DNA from: a virus
IMG/VR virus record: IMGVR_UViG_3300023174_000599
Span: 1-25,136 of that record
DNA length: 25,136 nucleotides
Reading direction: 5' to 3' (one strand)
Part shown: one piece after another, positions 15,401-24,400 of the stretch
Numbering within the stretch: the first letter of the stretch is position 1
Layout of the letters: every line of letters starts with the position of its first letter
The notes under the pieces: model-generated
What the model was told of the DNA's origin: nothing
What the model saw: only the letters and a program-made list of their open reading frames with translations
The model's database searches: none
Translations under genes and position numbers: made by a program

Positions 15401-15878
15401 CACGATAGGACCAGCTTACGAACTTCCGCCTGGCGAGACTCCTCAAGATGACGTCAGGTTCTCAATAGAGTTTTCACTATTAGATTCTCTGAACAAGGAC
15501 ATCGTCAACATGTTTGCAACGCATGATGTTCTGTCGACAGCCATAGGTTCGCCCGAGTTGATGTTTTCCCCAGATTATCCAGATTTAGAGAAATTGCGGG
15601 ACATTTATTTTAATCGTCTAAAAGATAAAATGAATTTTAGAAACTTTTTCGAATTCTATAGATGGTTCGATTTATCGATGGGTAATTTCATAGAACAGCT
15701 TGTTCCGAGAAAAACTAGATTCAAAGGAATGAATTTCGTAATAGAATCTCACGTGCTCGAACGTCACAAGATGGAATACAAGTCAAATGAAATTTATCTA
15801 GGAGACTCCGGTTTGCGTAGTCGTCTTAGAGATGTTCTGCTGAGCCAACAGATCGTGGGAAATATAAATAGATTTTAA
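12429..15878 (+). CDS. Large baseplate wedge-like protein with two LamG-like modules
   Basis: This 1149-aa protein is near the size of T4 gp7 (1032 aa) and sits close behind gp6, as gp7 does in T4. Residues about 1-130 form an N-terminal region. A LamG/concanavalin-like jelly roll spans about 170-325 (KSFTIETHIFVPNQGNDGQV ... SGTLDEFRIFHAYRSIQQ), the typical beta-sandwich with a final D-E-F-R strand. The central part (about 430-610) has a helical segment FLYIWAKFFDDIKMFVDAFG and DILKSKGTQHGIRSYLRSVG, a motif seen in tail proteins of the gpI/gp7 type (from memory). A second LamG-like module is at about 670-890, ending VSNIRFWSKGLTESEWREHV. The C-terminus (about 1050-1140) has FIEQLVPRKTRFKGMNFVIE. 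The LamG modules may bind glycans or protein partners. A gp7-like role is inference from order and size. Ribosome site before ATG is weak. Confidence 0.65.
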   Translation: MIRKKNYIQAPSFIKAALTETRPVQLTFRDLLNTNIESTSSFQYDPLDYPVKSTQQLNVDWSKFEEHTFFQSAEVKTNVAFDQIVNGFPFDGTRIDVERFFEKLTGYEKWVYDQFPRFAGQLHFSGTQVGEDPFNGFASGLGTRVEVKDSAGWLFPDISKNDTGEPILNPPANKSFTIETHIFVPNQGNDGQVVFQKLSPDKSQGFTFYLEPSTNAYATGTFCIVSGSVNNFVDCSFRKGEFNHLCVSLNREVGDNYLQVFVNERLQNESKKQKVIGEFIDTSSLVIGSGSSFYVDGVYTTPQQTFSGTLDEFRIFHAYRSIQQQRNYSSKGLYSTDSLKLYFRFNEPSSSLSSNPNDLVNAIVLDSSGNSLHGLIQNFDNSLRQSAIDDPLSSMTAERPEFTVVLFPYNPDVVSLNTRLLSSASIYDQVNPNLITKLIPRHYLREGGEEEGLKRDEIEGTIGEAYGGEGIPGQGQLGSTQIILTFLYIWAKFFDDIKMFVDAFGTLNTVDYALPNTMPDNFLNNFANSYGLFLPSFFNDASILQYVDGEDISESGLSTYTLKQIQSNLLRRVLVNIPDILKSKGTQHGIRSYLRSVGIDPDNSVRIREFGGPSLNQFGTSRETRTEYSSAVDFQTASIVTTSFLSASRVEPGFPDVIGPFSEGISTNKNDGLLTSGSWTYEGCYRYTAENLAKFDGEYQSLVRFETTGSATTAQPGIILNLVASSSLMAYIRPGMSATSPALQLMLPINVFDGEKWNISVGCYRNDSIKSAVSSSYFLRAATQNNGDISRIYTTSSFFYETPSGENNAFRILSAANNASGSRIAIGKNNNIPEGGMGYLYLNSTLDTPDIARETQCVGQVSNIRFWSKGLTESEWREHVRNPKSVGVEDALTNYNYVTSKTGSFEKLRLSTLEKQTARTASLSGEIVFNDFSENGVRVFGSQFPASQQVFIGDIYGYSYLSPYFDEYSSTEKIRIRGFKEFEYLSDAPYATIGPAYELPPGETPQDDVRFSIEFSLLDSLNKDIVNMFATHDVLSTAIGSPELMFSPDYPDLEKLRDIYFNRLKDKMNFRNFFEFYRWFDLSMGNFIEQLVPRKTRFKGMNFVIESHVLERHKMEYKSNEIYLGDSGLRSRLRDVLLSQQIVGNINRF
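15863..15870 (+). promoter_or_regulatory. Exact T4-type late promoter -10 element, TATAAATA
   Basis: TATAAATA, the consensus -10 of T4 late promoters recognised by gp55 sigma, lies in the end of the 1149-aa gene, 23 bases before the ATG at 15894. A start of transcription about 6 bases downstream would leave a short leader with a GGAAT ribosome site. I saw no second exact copy on the + strand by eye and one on the - strand inside the fibre gene, so chance is a real alternative in this AT-rich sequence. Confidence 0.35.
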
Positions 15879-15893
15879 TAAGTCGGAATAACC

Positions 15894-16838
15894 ATGGCAG
15901 TATTTTCAAAGAACTTTTATTCGTCTATCCAGCAATACGATGTGTTAGAAGAACGAGCCTTCATCGAGGGTCCTCGAGTCTATGATACCGTCATTGGTGT
16001 CAACTCTTCTAGCATCAATACTTCGGCGATCGATGCCTTTAGGCAAGGCGTAGAAATTACTTTAGAAAAACACGCGGTAGGTTCTTTCAAAATTACGGCA
16101 GGAACCCCTGGTCACATTATTAGACCTATCTGTTATGGTATTAACGAACTAGACATTATATCCACAGGATCATTCGTCGAAGTCGATTATTTTAATCCCG
16201 TCAATTACTTACGCTTACAAGAACCTGGCGGCGATCTCGGCAAAGTCATCACGTTCCCCATAATCACTTCCGACAGTAATCAGGTCGAAAACTATATTCT
16301 GAATGGTATCATTGAACCCTTGACGATCCGACCCGTTATCTCTTTCTTTTCTATAGAATTTCCTTATGAATCTCACGCCTTTAGAGCCGATATGATGGCC
16401 GGCAATTGGGAACACTTTAAGTTTTCTAGTGACAGAATTTTAACAGTAGATTACACACCTAAAAAACTAGTACCAATAAAAACATTGACGTCGGGAACAG
16501 TCTCTACTCGCGCATTTGTCAATAACGAACAATACCTCGACGCATTTGAAGTGATCAGGTCAGGCTCGTCAGTAGCCAGACAAAGCATAGGTTTCTTGAA
16601 CGATCAGCACAACTATGTAGACAGCTTCGTCGACGGCGGCGAATTCGATTACCTGAAGAGTCTAGGAATCACTGTCGAAACTCACGGAGAAGACATGGTA
16701 AAAGTCTTCCAAGTCATGACTGGTTCTACGGACAACTACGTGCCACCCGGTAAAAAATCTGCGACAACAGGTTTTGTATATGATAATATAGGATACGCAG
16801 GAACTGATTCGATCGCTTTCGGAGGCATGACGTATTGA
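15894..16838 (+). CDS. Virion structural protein, unknown family (314 aa)
   Basis: This 314-aa protein is rich in beta-forming residues with few long helices. The start MAVFSKNFYSSIQQYDVLEE is followed by repeated Ser/Thr-rich turns and two beta pairs (IRPICYGINELDIIST; GSFVEVDYFNPVNYLRL). The middle has FFSIEFPYESHAFRADMMAG, and the last third carries Asp/Gly-rich loops (FVDGGEFDYLKSLGI) and ends GTDSIAFGGMTY. No signal peptide, membrane segment or enzyme motif is seen. It is similar in size and order to T4 gp8 (334 aa, after gp7), but I see no convincing residue pattern to call it that. It follows the LamG wedge protein by 15 bases and may have its own late promoter (TATAAATA at 15863). Confidence 0.6.
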   Translation: MAVFSKNFYSSIQQYDVLEERAFIEGPRVYDTVIGVNSSSINTSAIDAFRQGVEITLEKHAVGSFKITAGTPGHIIRPICYGINELDIISTGSFVEVDYFNPVNYLRLQEPGGDLGKVITFPIITSDSNQVENYILNGIIEPLTIRPVISFFSIEFPYESHAFRADMMAGNWEHFKFSSDRILTVDYTPKKLVPIKTLTSGTVSTRAFVNNEQYLDAFEVIRSGSSVARQSIGFLNDQHNYVDSFVDGGEFDYLKSLGITVETHGEDMVKVFQVMTGSTDNYVPPGKKSATTGFVYDNIGYAGTDSIAFGGMTY

Positions 16839-16839
16839 G

Positions 16840-19800
16840 ATGGCTACATCAAAATTATTGAGGACACCACCACCAAAAAATCTGGAAAATTACGTCACAA
16901 CGATCAGAAAAATATTCAGCGATCCTGAGACCGCACCAGACTCTAAATTTAGTTCTGGTGGGACTTACGCAGTTACGTTTGAAAGCTCTATGCTCGCCGG
17001 AGACGCAGACTTAGGTTATTCGGTATCCAATCCTATCGGCTTTGACATAACCATAAACGGAAAAACATACCAGGAGTTCTCCGTCGCCGGCGCTGGCTGG
17101 ATGATGTTACGAGATCCCGACGGTGGAACGACAGGGGCTACGTGGTGGTACGACGTACTTGACTCGACAGACCCCAATGCCGACATATACACTAATGAGT
17201 ATATCAACTCTGATTTTTCTTACGATCACATCATACTTGCACCGTGGTTTGATAGGACGTGGGTGACATCGGCCAACTTAACGCAATTAAAGAATGGTCT
17301 GTATCTAACGGACATAACATCGACTGTGGAAGACAACATCATCAAAGGCGCCGATTCTAATATCTGGCCCTACGACACTATCGACCACGGTGTTAGGTAC
17401 GTCAATGGTTATGATTCGAAAAAAGGAAAATATTTACTAGTTAGGTGGACCAATACGGAGTCGCAATACAATAGCAGACTAAAGCTTGAAGTAACGCTAT
17501 TCGAAAATGGGACTATCGAATATCGGTATTGGCCTAGAAACCAATACAAACGACCCGTTTCGTATCCTTCTTATTTGAATTTGTGTGGAACTATCGGCGC
17601 GTTTTGGTCGGGTCCCTCGATGGGGTCTAATAAATTTAGAGATTTTTCGACTCTTTTAGATTACGACACAAAAAGAAAATTATCAGAGCTGGGTGGATCG
17701 GAATATTCTCCATCTTACTCAGAGACGTCTTTAACGTATGCGAACAATAGACCGTATTCCTTAAACGTCGGAAGCGCTAACTGGCCGAAGAATGGTGCGA
17801 TCATAACCTTTTCACCGCCTGTCAATCCAGGTAAATTTTTACCGCGAAAATTAATTTCTACGATGTCTTCCACCAAGCGTCTTACTTCGCCAGGGGGATT
17901 ATTCGACGATAGAAAAACTATTAATTTTTTCTCGGGAGGCAACGTCGTCGTCCACATGCCCTCGACTCTACCATCCAGGTTGATCGGTAACACTAGTGAC
18001 AACATTAATTTGCCTTTGAGACAACTTTTGTTTACACGCGATAGTCTTAGGGTCACAGGTAGTATGAAAGTTGGTGTAATAGATTCTCATCTAGAAGTTT
18101 TAGATGCTTTAGATAAGTTGCATGAGCCTTCAAAAAATTCTTTCAACGAATCACAAAAAAATTATCAAGAAACAGCATTGACATCGAGTTTCTATGCAAC
18201 TGGTTCATCATTAGAAATATTTGGTGGAGGTTTCACGGCGCCGCTTAAATCAAAGACTCAATTTCACTTTTCTTTACCCGTGACGAAACAAACAACGATG
18301 CCCCCCGCTACGGCGTCGTTTTATTATTATGACGGTAATAAAAAAACGTGGACGCTGGTCGACCCAGACGGTTACAGCACTCCCGCGAGCTCTTTTAGCG
18401 ATTATAGAGAGGGAGAAGTAGCGGCGAATATAAGATTTCGTGATGGCGCCGGGACTGACGAATTAAGCAGCTATCAATGGCCGACCTATCGTGTTGTTGA
18501 AACCTCGCGGGGATTCGATGCTGCGGGAAGAAAAATAGTGTCAGGAACGAACTTCGTTAATTACACAGCTCAAACTCCTTCGTGGGTTCCACTTTCATAT
18601 CAAACTGACTCTGCGATAGGTTCTCTTTACAACGTTCAAAAATTTGATGGTGCCGTCGGTGCCACATGGTTCCCAAGAACGCAGTTTTTAGAAGAATCAA
18701 AATCTGTTACTTCTAGAGAATATCGAAATAGCGTAACAGATAATTCAAGTTTTTTCCCACAAAAATCTCAAATGTTCGACTTCGCGATCGACCAACCTTT
18801 CTTAATAGAAAAAGTAGTTGTAAGCGTGCCTCTTTACATAAACGGAGCGTGGTTTAACGATGTAACAACCTGCACGCGACCATTCGTTGATCCAACTTAT
18901 TCGATTAACGATCCAGAGGCAGCAGGGAGATTCATAGGGCCTATAGACTTTGGAGGACCAGGAATAACATTCGCTTTAATGTGCGCTCGTCGAGGAGAAG
19001 GTCAAAATAATTCATATCTTGATTTAATCGCGTCAGGTACCATCACGCACGTAAACGATATGACAGCCAGCGTAATTCTAAAAAAAGATCCTGGTATGGA
19101 ACATCACTGTATGAGACCGGTGGGATTTACTTCTTTTTCTAATCCAACATGCGTATTATCAGGAATTAATAACGTCTACGAAGGAAATGTCAAACTGGAA
19201 ATGGAAGCGTCTGTCGCTGGAGGATTAACCTTCGCTAGGAATGACCGGTCATACTTAACCGCGAGTTTTTATTATGACGGTACTCCCGCTGAAATCGCTG
19301 ATGCAGCGGCATACGTTCAAAGCAATAGAGGTAAAGCCGAATTTTTACTGTGTTCGCCCGAGCTTCCGCCCGAAGGAGAAACTTACGCAAATACCTACGA
19401 CAGAATTTCTAGCGACGTATTAGTACCAGGTGTCGGCTTCGTAAACATCGTCTCAACATTGTCAGCGTATCTAGATCGATCGCCTAGAGTTTATCTGCAA
19501 CAAATAAGTCCGCTCGCCCGTGGTACTACTAAATTGAGTTTTAGCGGCAATTCAATCTTGGGTGGAAATATTGCCGCGTTTAATTCTGAAAACAAAATAC
19601 GTAATCCGTTATACTCTGGATACACGAAAGCTTCGTTACCCTCCATTTATACTGATCAAATTAATAGTGCCAGTTTTCGTTTCGACGCTGTTAGCGTATA
19701 TTCTACCGTCGATTCAAGACCATCGCCATATTTGATGTTGCCCGGTGATAAACTTACTATCTCTATGTCAAAAACTAGACCTGCTATCGATAGAGCCAAA

Positions 19801-19962
19801 GATTCGGGTACTCAATTTCAGCCCTTCATGGGCCCATCAGGCGCTCGCTACAACAACTATATTTTAACAGGCAGTCATGGAACAGTCATGTTAAATACGG
19901 GGTCTATCAATATAACGGTATATGGTAGTTATATTCAAGAAGGTGAGGAGTATCACCCATGA
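16840..19962 (+). CDS. Large virion structural protein (1040 aa), unknown family
   Basis: This 1040-aa protein is a multi-domain beta protein without an enzyme motif that I recognise. Residues about 40-260 form a first domain with many Trp and Tyr (AGAGWMMLRDPDGG, WWYDVLDSTDPN, ILAPWFDRTWV) and a closing pattern RLKLEVTLFENGTIEYRYW, reminiscent of nidogen-like or lectin-type extracellular beta domains. Later sections (about 460-560, 640-780) repeat strand-turn patterns with aromatic pairs (SFYYYDGNKKTW, SQMFDFAIDQPFLIEKVVVS), consistent with jelly-roll modules. The C-terminus (MLPGDKLTISMSKTRP ... TGSINITVYGSYIQEGEEYHP) looks like a strand-rich assembly domain. Probable role: baseplate periphery or adhesion. 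It starts one base after the previous stop and overlaps the next gene by 4 bases (ATGA), so it is likely made together with the 486-aa protein. Confidence 0.65.
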   Translation: MATSKLLRTPPPKNLENYVTTIRKIFSDPETAPDSKFSSGGTYAVTFESSMLAGDADLGYSVSNPIGFDITINGKTYQEFSVAGAGWMMLRDPDGGTTGATWWYDVLDSTDPNADIYTNEYINSDFSYDHIILAPWFDRTWVTSANLTQLKNGLYLTDITSTVEDNIIKGADSNIWPYDTIDHGVRYVNGYDSKKGKYLLVRWTNTESQYNSRLKLEVTLFENGTIEYRYWPRNQYKRPVSYPSYLNLCGTIGAFWSGPSMGSNKFRDFSTLLDYDTKRKLSELGGSEYSPSYSETSLTYANNRPYSLNVGSANWPKNGAIITFSPPVNPGKFLPRKLISTMSSTKRLTSPGGLFDDRKTINFFSGGNVVVHMPSTLPSRLIGNTSDNINLPLRQLLFTRDSLRVTGSMKVGVIDSHLEVLDALDKLHEPSKNSFNESQKNYQETALTSSFYATGSSLEIFGGGFTAPLKSKTQFHFSLPVTKQTTMPPATASFYYYDGNKKTWTLVDPDGYSTPASSFSDYREGEVAANIRFRDGAGTDELSSYQWPTYRVVETSRGFDAAGRKIVSGTNFVNYTAQTPSWVPLSYQTDSAIGSLYNVQKFDGAVGATWFPRTQFLEESKSVTSREYRNSVTDNSSFFPQKSQMFDFAIDQPFLIEKVVVSVPLYINGAWFNDVTTCTRPFVDPTYSINDPEAAGRFIGPIDFGGPGITFALMCARRGEGQNNSYLDLIASGTITHVNDMTASVILKKDPGMEHHCMRPVGFTSFSNPTCVLSGINNVYEGNVKLEMEASVAGGLTFARNDRSYLTASFYYDGTPAEIADAAAYVQSNRGKAEFLLCSPELPPEGETYANTYDRISSDVLVPGVGFVNIVSTLSAYLDRSPRVYLQQISPLARGTTKLSFSGNSILGGNIAAFNSENKIRNPLYSGYTKASLPSIYTDQINSASFRFDAVSVYSTVDSRPSPYLMLPGDKLTISMSKTRPAIDRAKDSGTQFQPFMGPSGARYNNYILTGSHGTVMLNTGSINITVYGSYIQEGEEYHP

Positions 19963-21419
19963 GTCACTACGTAAATTCAGAATCGATATTTAGCGTTATT
20001 GGCGACTATCCGGTCACCGATCAGTACGATATCCTATATTCGAACCTACAGGCCGGCTCAACATATGACAATTATGTCACGGGTTCATTATTGACTAAAG
20101 TAAACGTGTTAGGTACACCTACGTTTATTCAAGGGATAAGGGGGTTAGCCTTCAGCAAACTAACTGTCGAACGACATCAACGACCGAGTCCTCTTCTAAC
20201 TAGCAACGCTGCTTACAATCTACAACCGTGGCGAGAGCGCGCCGGGACAATAAGAAACGTAAGATTGTTTTCTAACGCCGAAAGATTCTACGATTCATTA
20301 ACGCCTAATCTCGTCGAGTCATTTAATACGCTCGGAGGCAAAATTATAAGAGTAGATTTTTCTTTGTACGGCTTCGGCGTACACAATCAAATAGTATTTG
20401 ATAATGATCTATTTAATCCATACGAAGAGATCACGGGTCTAAGTCCGATAGGATTCGAAGCGTCTTTCCCTTTTGAACCCGCCTTTTCGAAGGTAAAAAG
20501 AGATAAATCCGTCGCCGAATCATTCGTTTCCAGATCAGAGCTGGTTGGTGCAACGCTGGTACAAAGAAACGAATATAAAACTAGCAAATTGTTGATAGTT
20601 GAATTAAGCTCAGGTTCTAATTTTTCAGGTTCTACAGTGCCGGTGCTAACGCCATACACGCCATATCCAGGTACATCTTTTGATGCTAATTATTGGGTAG
20701 ATAATCTTAGATACACTCTCTTCGGTGACGGTACACCCGCTAGAGAAACGACAAAAATTCTATTCGGATTTGGAGACAGACGATCAATAAAATTACAAAA
20801 ATTTTTAGGAATCGATATAGTTGTAGGAAGAAATAATTTAGTTGGAAGAAGGTTTAGCCCTATTCCAGATGGGTCAGGTTATTATCTTTCTTTAGGCGCG
20901 ATTGTTAGGGGTTGGAAATATGGGCTGATAGATGGCAACCCTCATTACACTAGTTGTGTATTTCGTCGTGATAGATTCGGACAATTTAGGGACATGCTTG
21001 AACAGCGCCTTAATTCTACTTTTACTCACGACGAAAACAACGCGCCATTAAGATATTCGGGCGGTGTAGAGCAACCTGCATTATCCGCCGCCGAAACGTC
21101 TAAGTCACAATTATCTGTAGGCGGATTCTCATTATCTAGTGCGGCGACCAGCCTACCGTCCATAGACAGTGTCATTAACGATTCGCCAGTAAGAGTTAAC
21201 TTTACCAGACTGACATATATTGAAAACACGAGAGAGTTAGCATATTTCTCCGAAAAACCAGAGAACACGTGGTCGTCTAATTTAAGTTTATATGCTACTT
21301 CGTCTCTTCCGTACTTCGATGACATTAGTAGGAATAGAAATCAAATCACGACGCCGCCTGGAACGATCGTTCTGTCTTCTCTTTCCGACTTATTCGGTAA
21401 TACAACCATAGGAACGTAA
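19959..21419 (+). CDS. Virion structural protein coupled to the 1040-aa protein
   Basis: This 486-aa protein begins at an ATG inside the previous stop (ATGA), so its translation is probably coupled. Sections with recognisable pattern but no known family: SIFSVIGDYPVTDQYDILYS near the start, a Gly/aromatic segment (RVDFSLYGFGVHNQIVFDND, about 130-150), KILFGFGDRRSIKLQKFLG (about 264-282), and CVFRRDRFGQFRDMLEQRLN (about 331-350), a basic/aromatic helix that looks conserved-type. The last 140 residues are Ser/Thr-rich with an IENTRELAYFSEKPENTW segment. No hydrolase or binding motif is evident. The tail fibre gene follows after one base, suggesting a connector or fibre-attachment role (inference). 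Confidence 0.65.
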   Translation: MSHYVNSESIFSVIGDYPVTDQYDILYSNLQAGSTYDNYVTGSLLTKVNVLGTPTFIQGIRGLAFSKLTVERHQRPSPLLTSNAAYNLQPWRERAGTIRNVRLFSNAERFYDSLTPNLVESFNTLGGKIIRVDFSLYGFGVHNQIVFDNDLFNPYEEITGLSPIGFEASFPFEPAFSKVKRDKSVAESFVSRSELVGATLVQRNEYKTSKLLIVELSSGSNFSGSTVPVLTPYTPYPGTSFDANYWVDNLRYTLFGDGTPARETTKILFGFGDRRSIKLQKFLGIDIVVGRNNLVGRRFSPIPDGSGYYLSLGAIVRGWKYGLIDGNPHYTSCVFRRDRFGQFRDMLEQRLNSTFTHDENNAPLRYSGGVEQPALSAAETSKSQLSVGGFSLSSAATSLPSIDSVINDSPVRVNFTRLTYIENTRELAYFSEKPENTWSSNLSLYATSSLPYFDDISRNRNQITTPPGTIVLSSLSDLFGNTTIGT

Positions 21420-21420
21420 G

Positions 21421-24400
21421 ATGTCTAATAATCCGACGGTCGCAAAAATTGGAGAGTCTGGTCTCGTCTTCGCGAAAGACAAAACGACGAATCAAGTCAC
21501 CACCATCGCCACGACGGCCGACATGCAAATAGGTTTGCCCAATCAGTCTGCCAACCTATCCTTGACCGGCGCGATCGGTCTAAGCACTTTAGACATAACA
21601 ATAGCGGAAGGCTCCACGCGGAGCATTCCCGATTCGCTAACTAGCATAAACGTTACGACTACAGGAGCTTCTGGAACAGCGACGCTCCGTCTCCCCGCGG
21701 CTCCAAAAAAAGGTCAACTCGTCTATATCAAGGATGCAGGTGGAAACGCAGGAACAGTATCAATTACTGTAGTCGGTTCTCCCGAAGGAACGAAAACCAA
21801 CAAAGGTACGACATCGCACCTAATCGACGGAAGTACCTCGAAGACGATAACGGCGAATTATGGAATATTGCAGCTATTGTGGAATAGCTCAAGTTGGTCG
21901 GTAATATCTAGCACGGCGTCGAGTGCCCCACTCGACGCTTCCTATGTTGTCATCGGTTCTAACGCTACGTTGACGAACGAAAGGATACTCACCGCTGGGT
22001 CAGGTATTTCTATAGTAGACGGTGGAGCAGGAGCTGCTGTTACAATATCAGCTACGGGAGGAGGTTCAGGCGACGTAGTTGGACCAGCATCATCTACCGA
22101 TAACGCTATTGCTAGATTTGATCTAACAACTGGCAAGCTAATACAAAACTCAGGCGTAACAATAAGCGATTCAAATGATATTATAACCCCAGGGGACGTA
22201 GCTATTAACGGTGGGGATTTAACGTCCACCGCTACCACGTTTAATTTATTAAATTCTACTGTAACAACCCTTAATGTTGGGGGTGCAGCGACTACGGTCA
22301 CCGTGGGGGCATCTACGGCAGATGTCGTAGTTGGTCGTGCTGAAATCGGTGCTTGGCCAGCAGGAACAAGTTATGCCTTTTTTGGAAATAGCGATTACAA
22401 TCATTCTGTTGCGGGAAATTACGCGTTAATTCAAGCTTCATCTGCCGGCACAAAAAACACGTGGTTAAATGCCCCAACCGGCGGAAAAGTTTACATAGCT
22501 AATAATGATGCTGCGCTAGGTTATCTAGACGATAACGAAATTTCCTTAACAGGAAAAGCCAGCACAACCCAGACAGTAACCCTGGGATCAACGTATGGGG
22601 CGTCTTCGTTAACATTAAATGCCGGAACAGGTAACATCGGCATAGAAACATATAATGGATTATCAACGATAAGCATCGGTACTGTTAACCAGCCAAGAAC
22701 GATCGAGATTGGAACTGCTTCGACTCAAGCACAAACAGTTAACATCGCGACGGGTGGAGCTACCAACGATATAAACATCGGCAATTACGTTGCTGGCACT
22801 AATACCACAATTGCTGGTGATGGTGTTCAAGTCTACACTAACGGCGGAACAATTGCAATTGACAGTTCAGGCACGGGTGGAACAGTTAACATAGACGCCT
22901 TCGGGTACAACAGCTCTGTTAATGTAGGGACCGGCCCCGCTATCAAAACAGTGACTGTTGGTTCGACTACGTCCACATCCACGACGACAATTCAAGGAGG
23001 ATCCTCGGGAGTATCTGTAAATTCCAGCAATGGAAATATTGTCCTAAATCCCACCGCTGTAAATGGAACGATCTACCTAAGAAACAACGGTAGCGATCTG
23101 GCTACGTTCTCTTATAACAACGTTTTAGGAAATACTTTTTCTAACATCTACTTGACTGGAAAAAGCGGAGACGATACCTTCGTAGATATAGGAAGTTCAT
23201 ACGGCTCATCGAATGTAAACATATACGCTGGTACCGGTGGAATACTTTTGTCTGGATCCACCACGATTATTTCATCATCACTTGATGTTGCATATTATTC
23301 TTTCTCTCGTGCAGATGCAAGATTAGGAAATGCAGAAGTTGGTTCTTGGCCTTGGGGTAATTTCAATGACTATGCATCTCATTTTGCGATGTTTGGTAAT
23401 GAAGCGTTAGATCACTCTATCATAAGCAATTATGCACTTCTACAAGACAAATTAGGATACACTTACCTGAACGCAGCTTCAGGAAAATCTTTACACCTAC
23501 GTTCTAATAACACAGATTATGCTGCGATTAATCCCACGGAGGGTGGTTCTCCAACTGACAAAGTCGTTATTTATAAAGTTCTTTCAGCGTCAGGCGGAAC
23601 TACAACATATACAGACGCTGTCTTGGGCAATGCGTCTATAGGATCTTGGCCCGGTTACGAAGGCGGAGCGTTCAAAGAATGGTATGCAATCTTCGGTCAT
23701 AAGACGTTAGATCATACTACGACGACGTTAAAAGCAGGATTAGCTCAGTTATATACAGGCGATACGTGGCTAAATTCGCCAGCTGGAAACAAGGTTTATC
23801 TTTCGAATAATGGTAACACAATAGGATACTTCGATGACAACGAAATATCTTTAACCGGTAAAGCTAACGTAGATCAAACGATAACGTTGGGTAGCAACTA
23901 TGGCGGATCTTACACAAGAATAGATGGCGGATTTCTTGGGGTTTTTATTTCTGGTTCCCTAATAACCCTAACAGGCTCTTCTGCAAATGCAAGCCTCTCC
24001 GCCGACGCAAGGATCGGCTCTGTAGAAATTGGAGGCCTTCCCGGATACGGAAATTCTGTGGCCATGTTTGGTCACACAGATTTAAATCATGCCTATAACA
24101 ACGATACCTCAGCGGGTATGGGAAATTATGCTCTAGGACAATCTAACGACGGGTCTACATACATAAACTCTCCTCAAAATAAAGGAATTTATTTCCTCAC
24201 TTCAGGCGCTTCAGGATTACCCCTTGGAAGAATCTACTTTAAGACTTCTACGTTAAGCTCTGAATTAATTTTAACAGGCGCGTCATATTTCAACTCGAAC
24301 GTCTTTCTAGGTAGTTCTTACGGTCAAAGCAGCACATCGATTTATGCAGGAACAGGCGGAATCATTCTATCAGGTTCCGGAGCATCAACAATAATAACTG

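Noticed and set aside
23568-23575. TATAAATA on the - strand inside the fibre gene
   Set aside because: There is no - strand gene nearby. One chance copy is expected in about 25 kb of AT-rich DNA, which also lowers confidence in the + strand copy at 15863.
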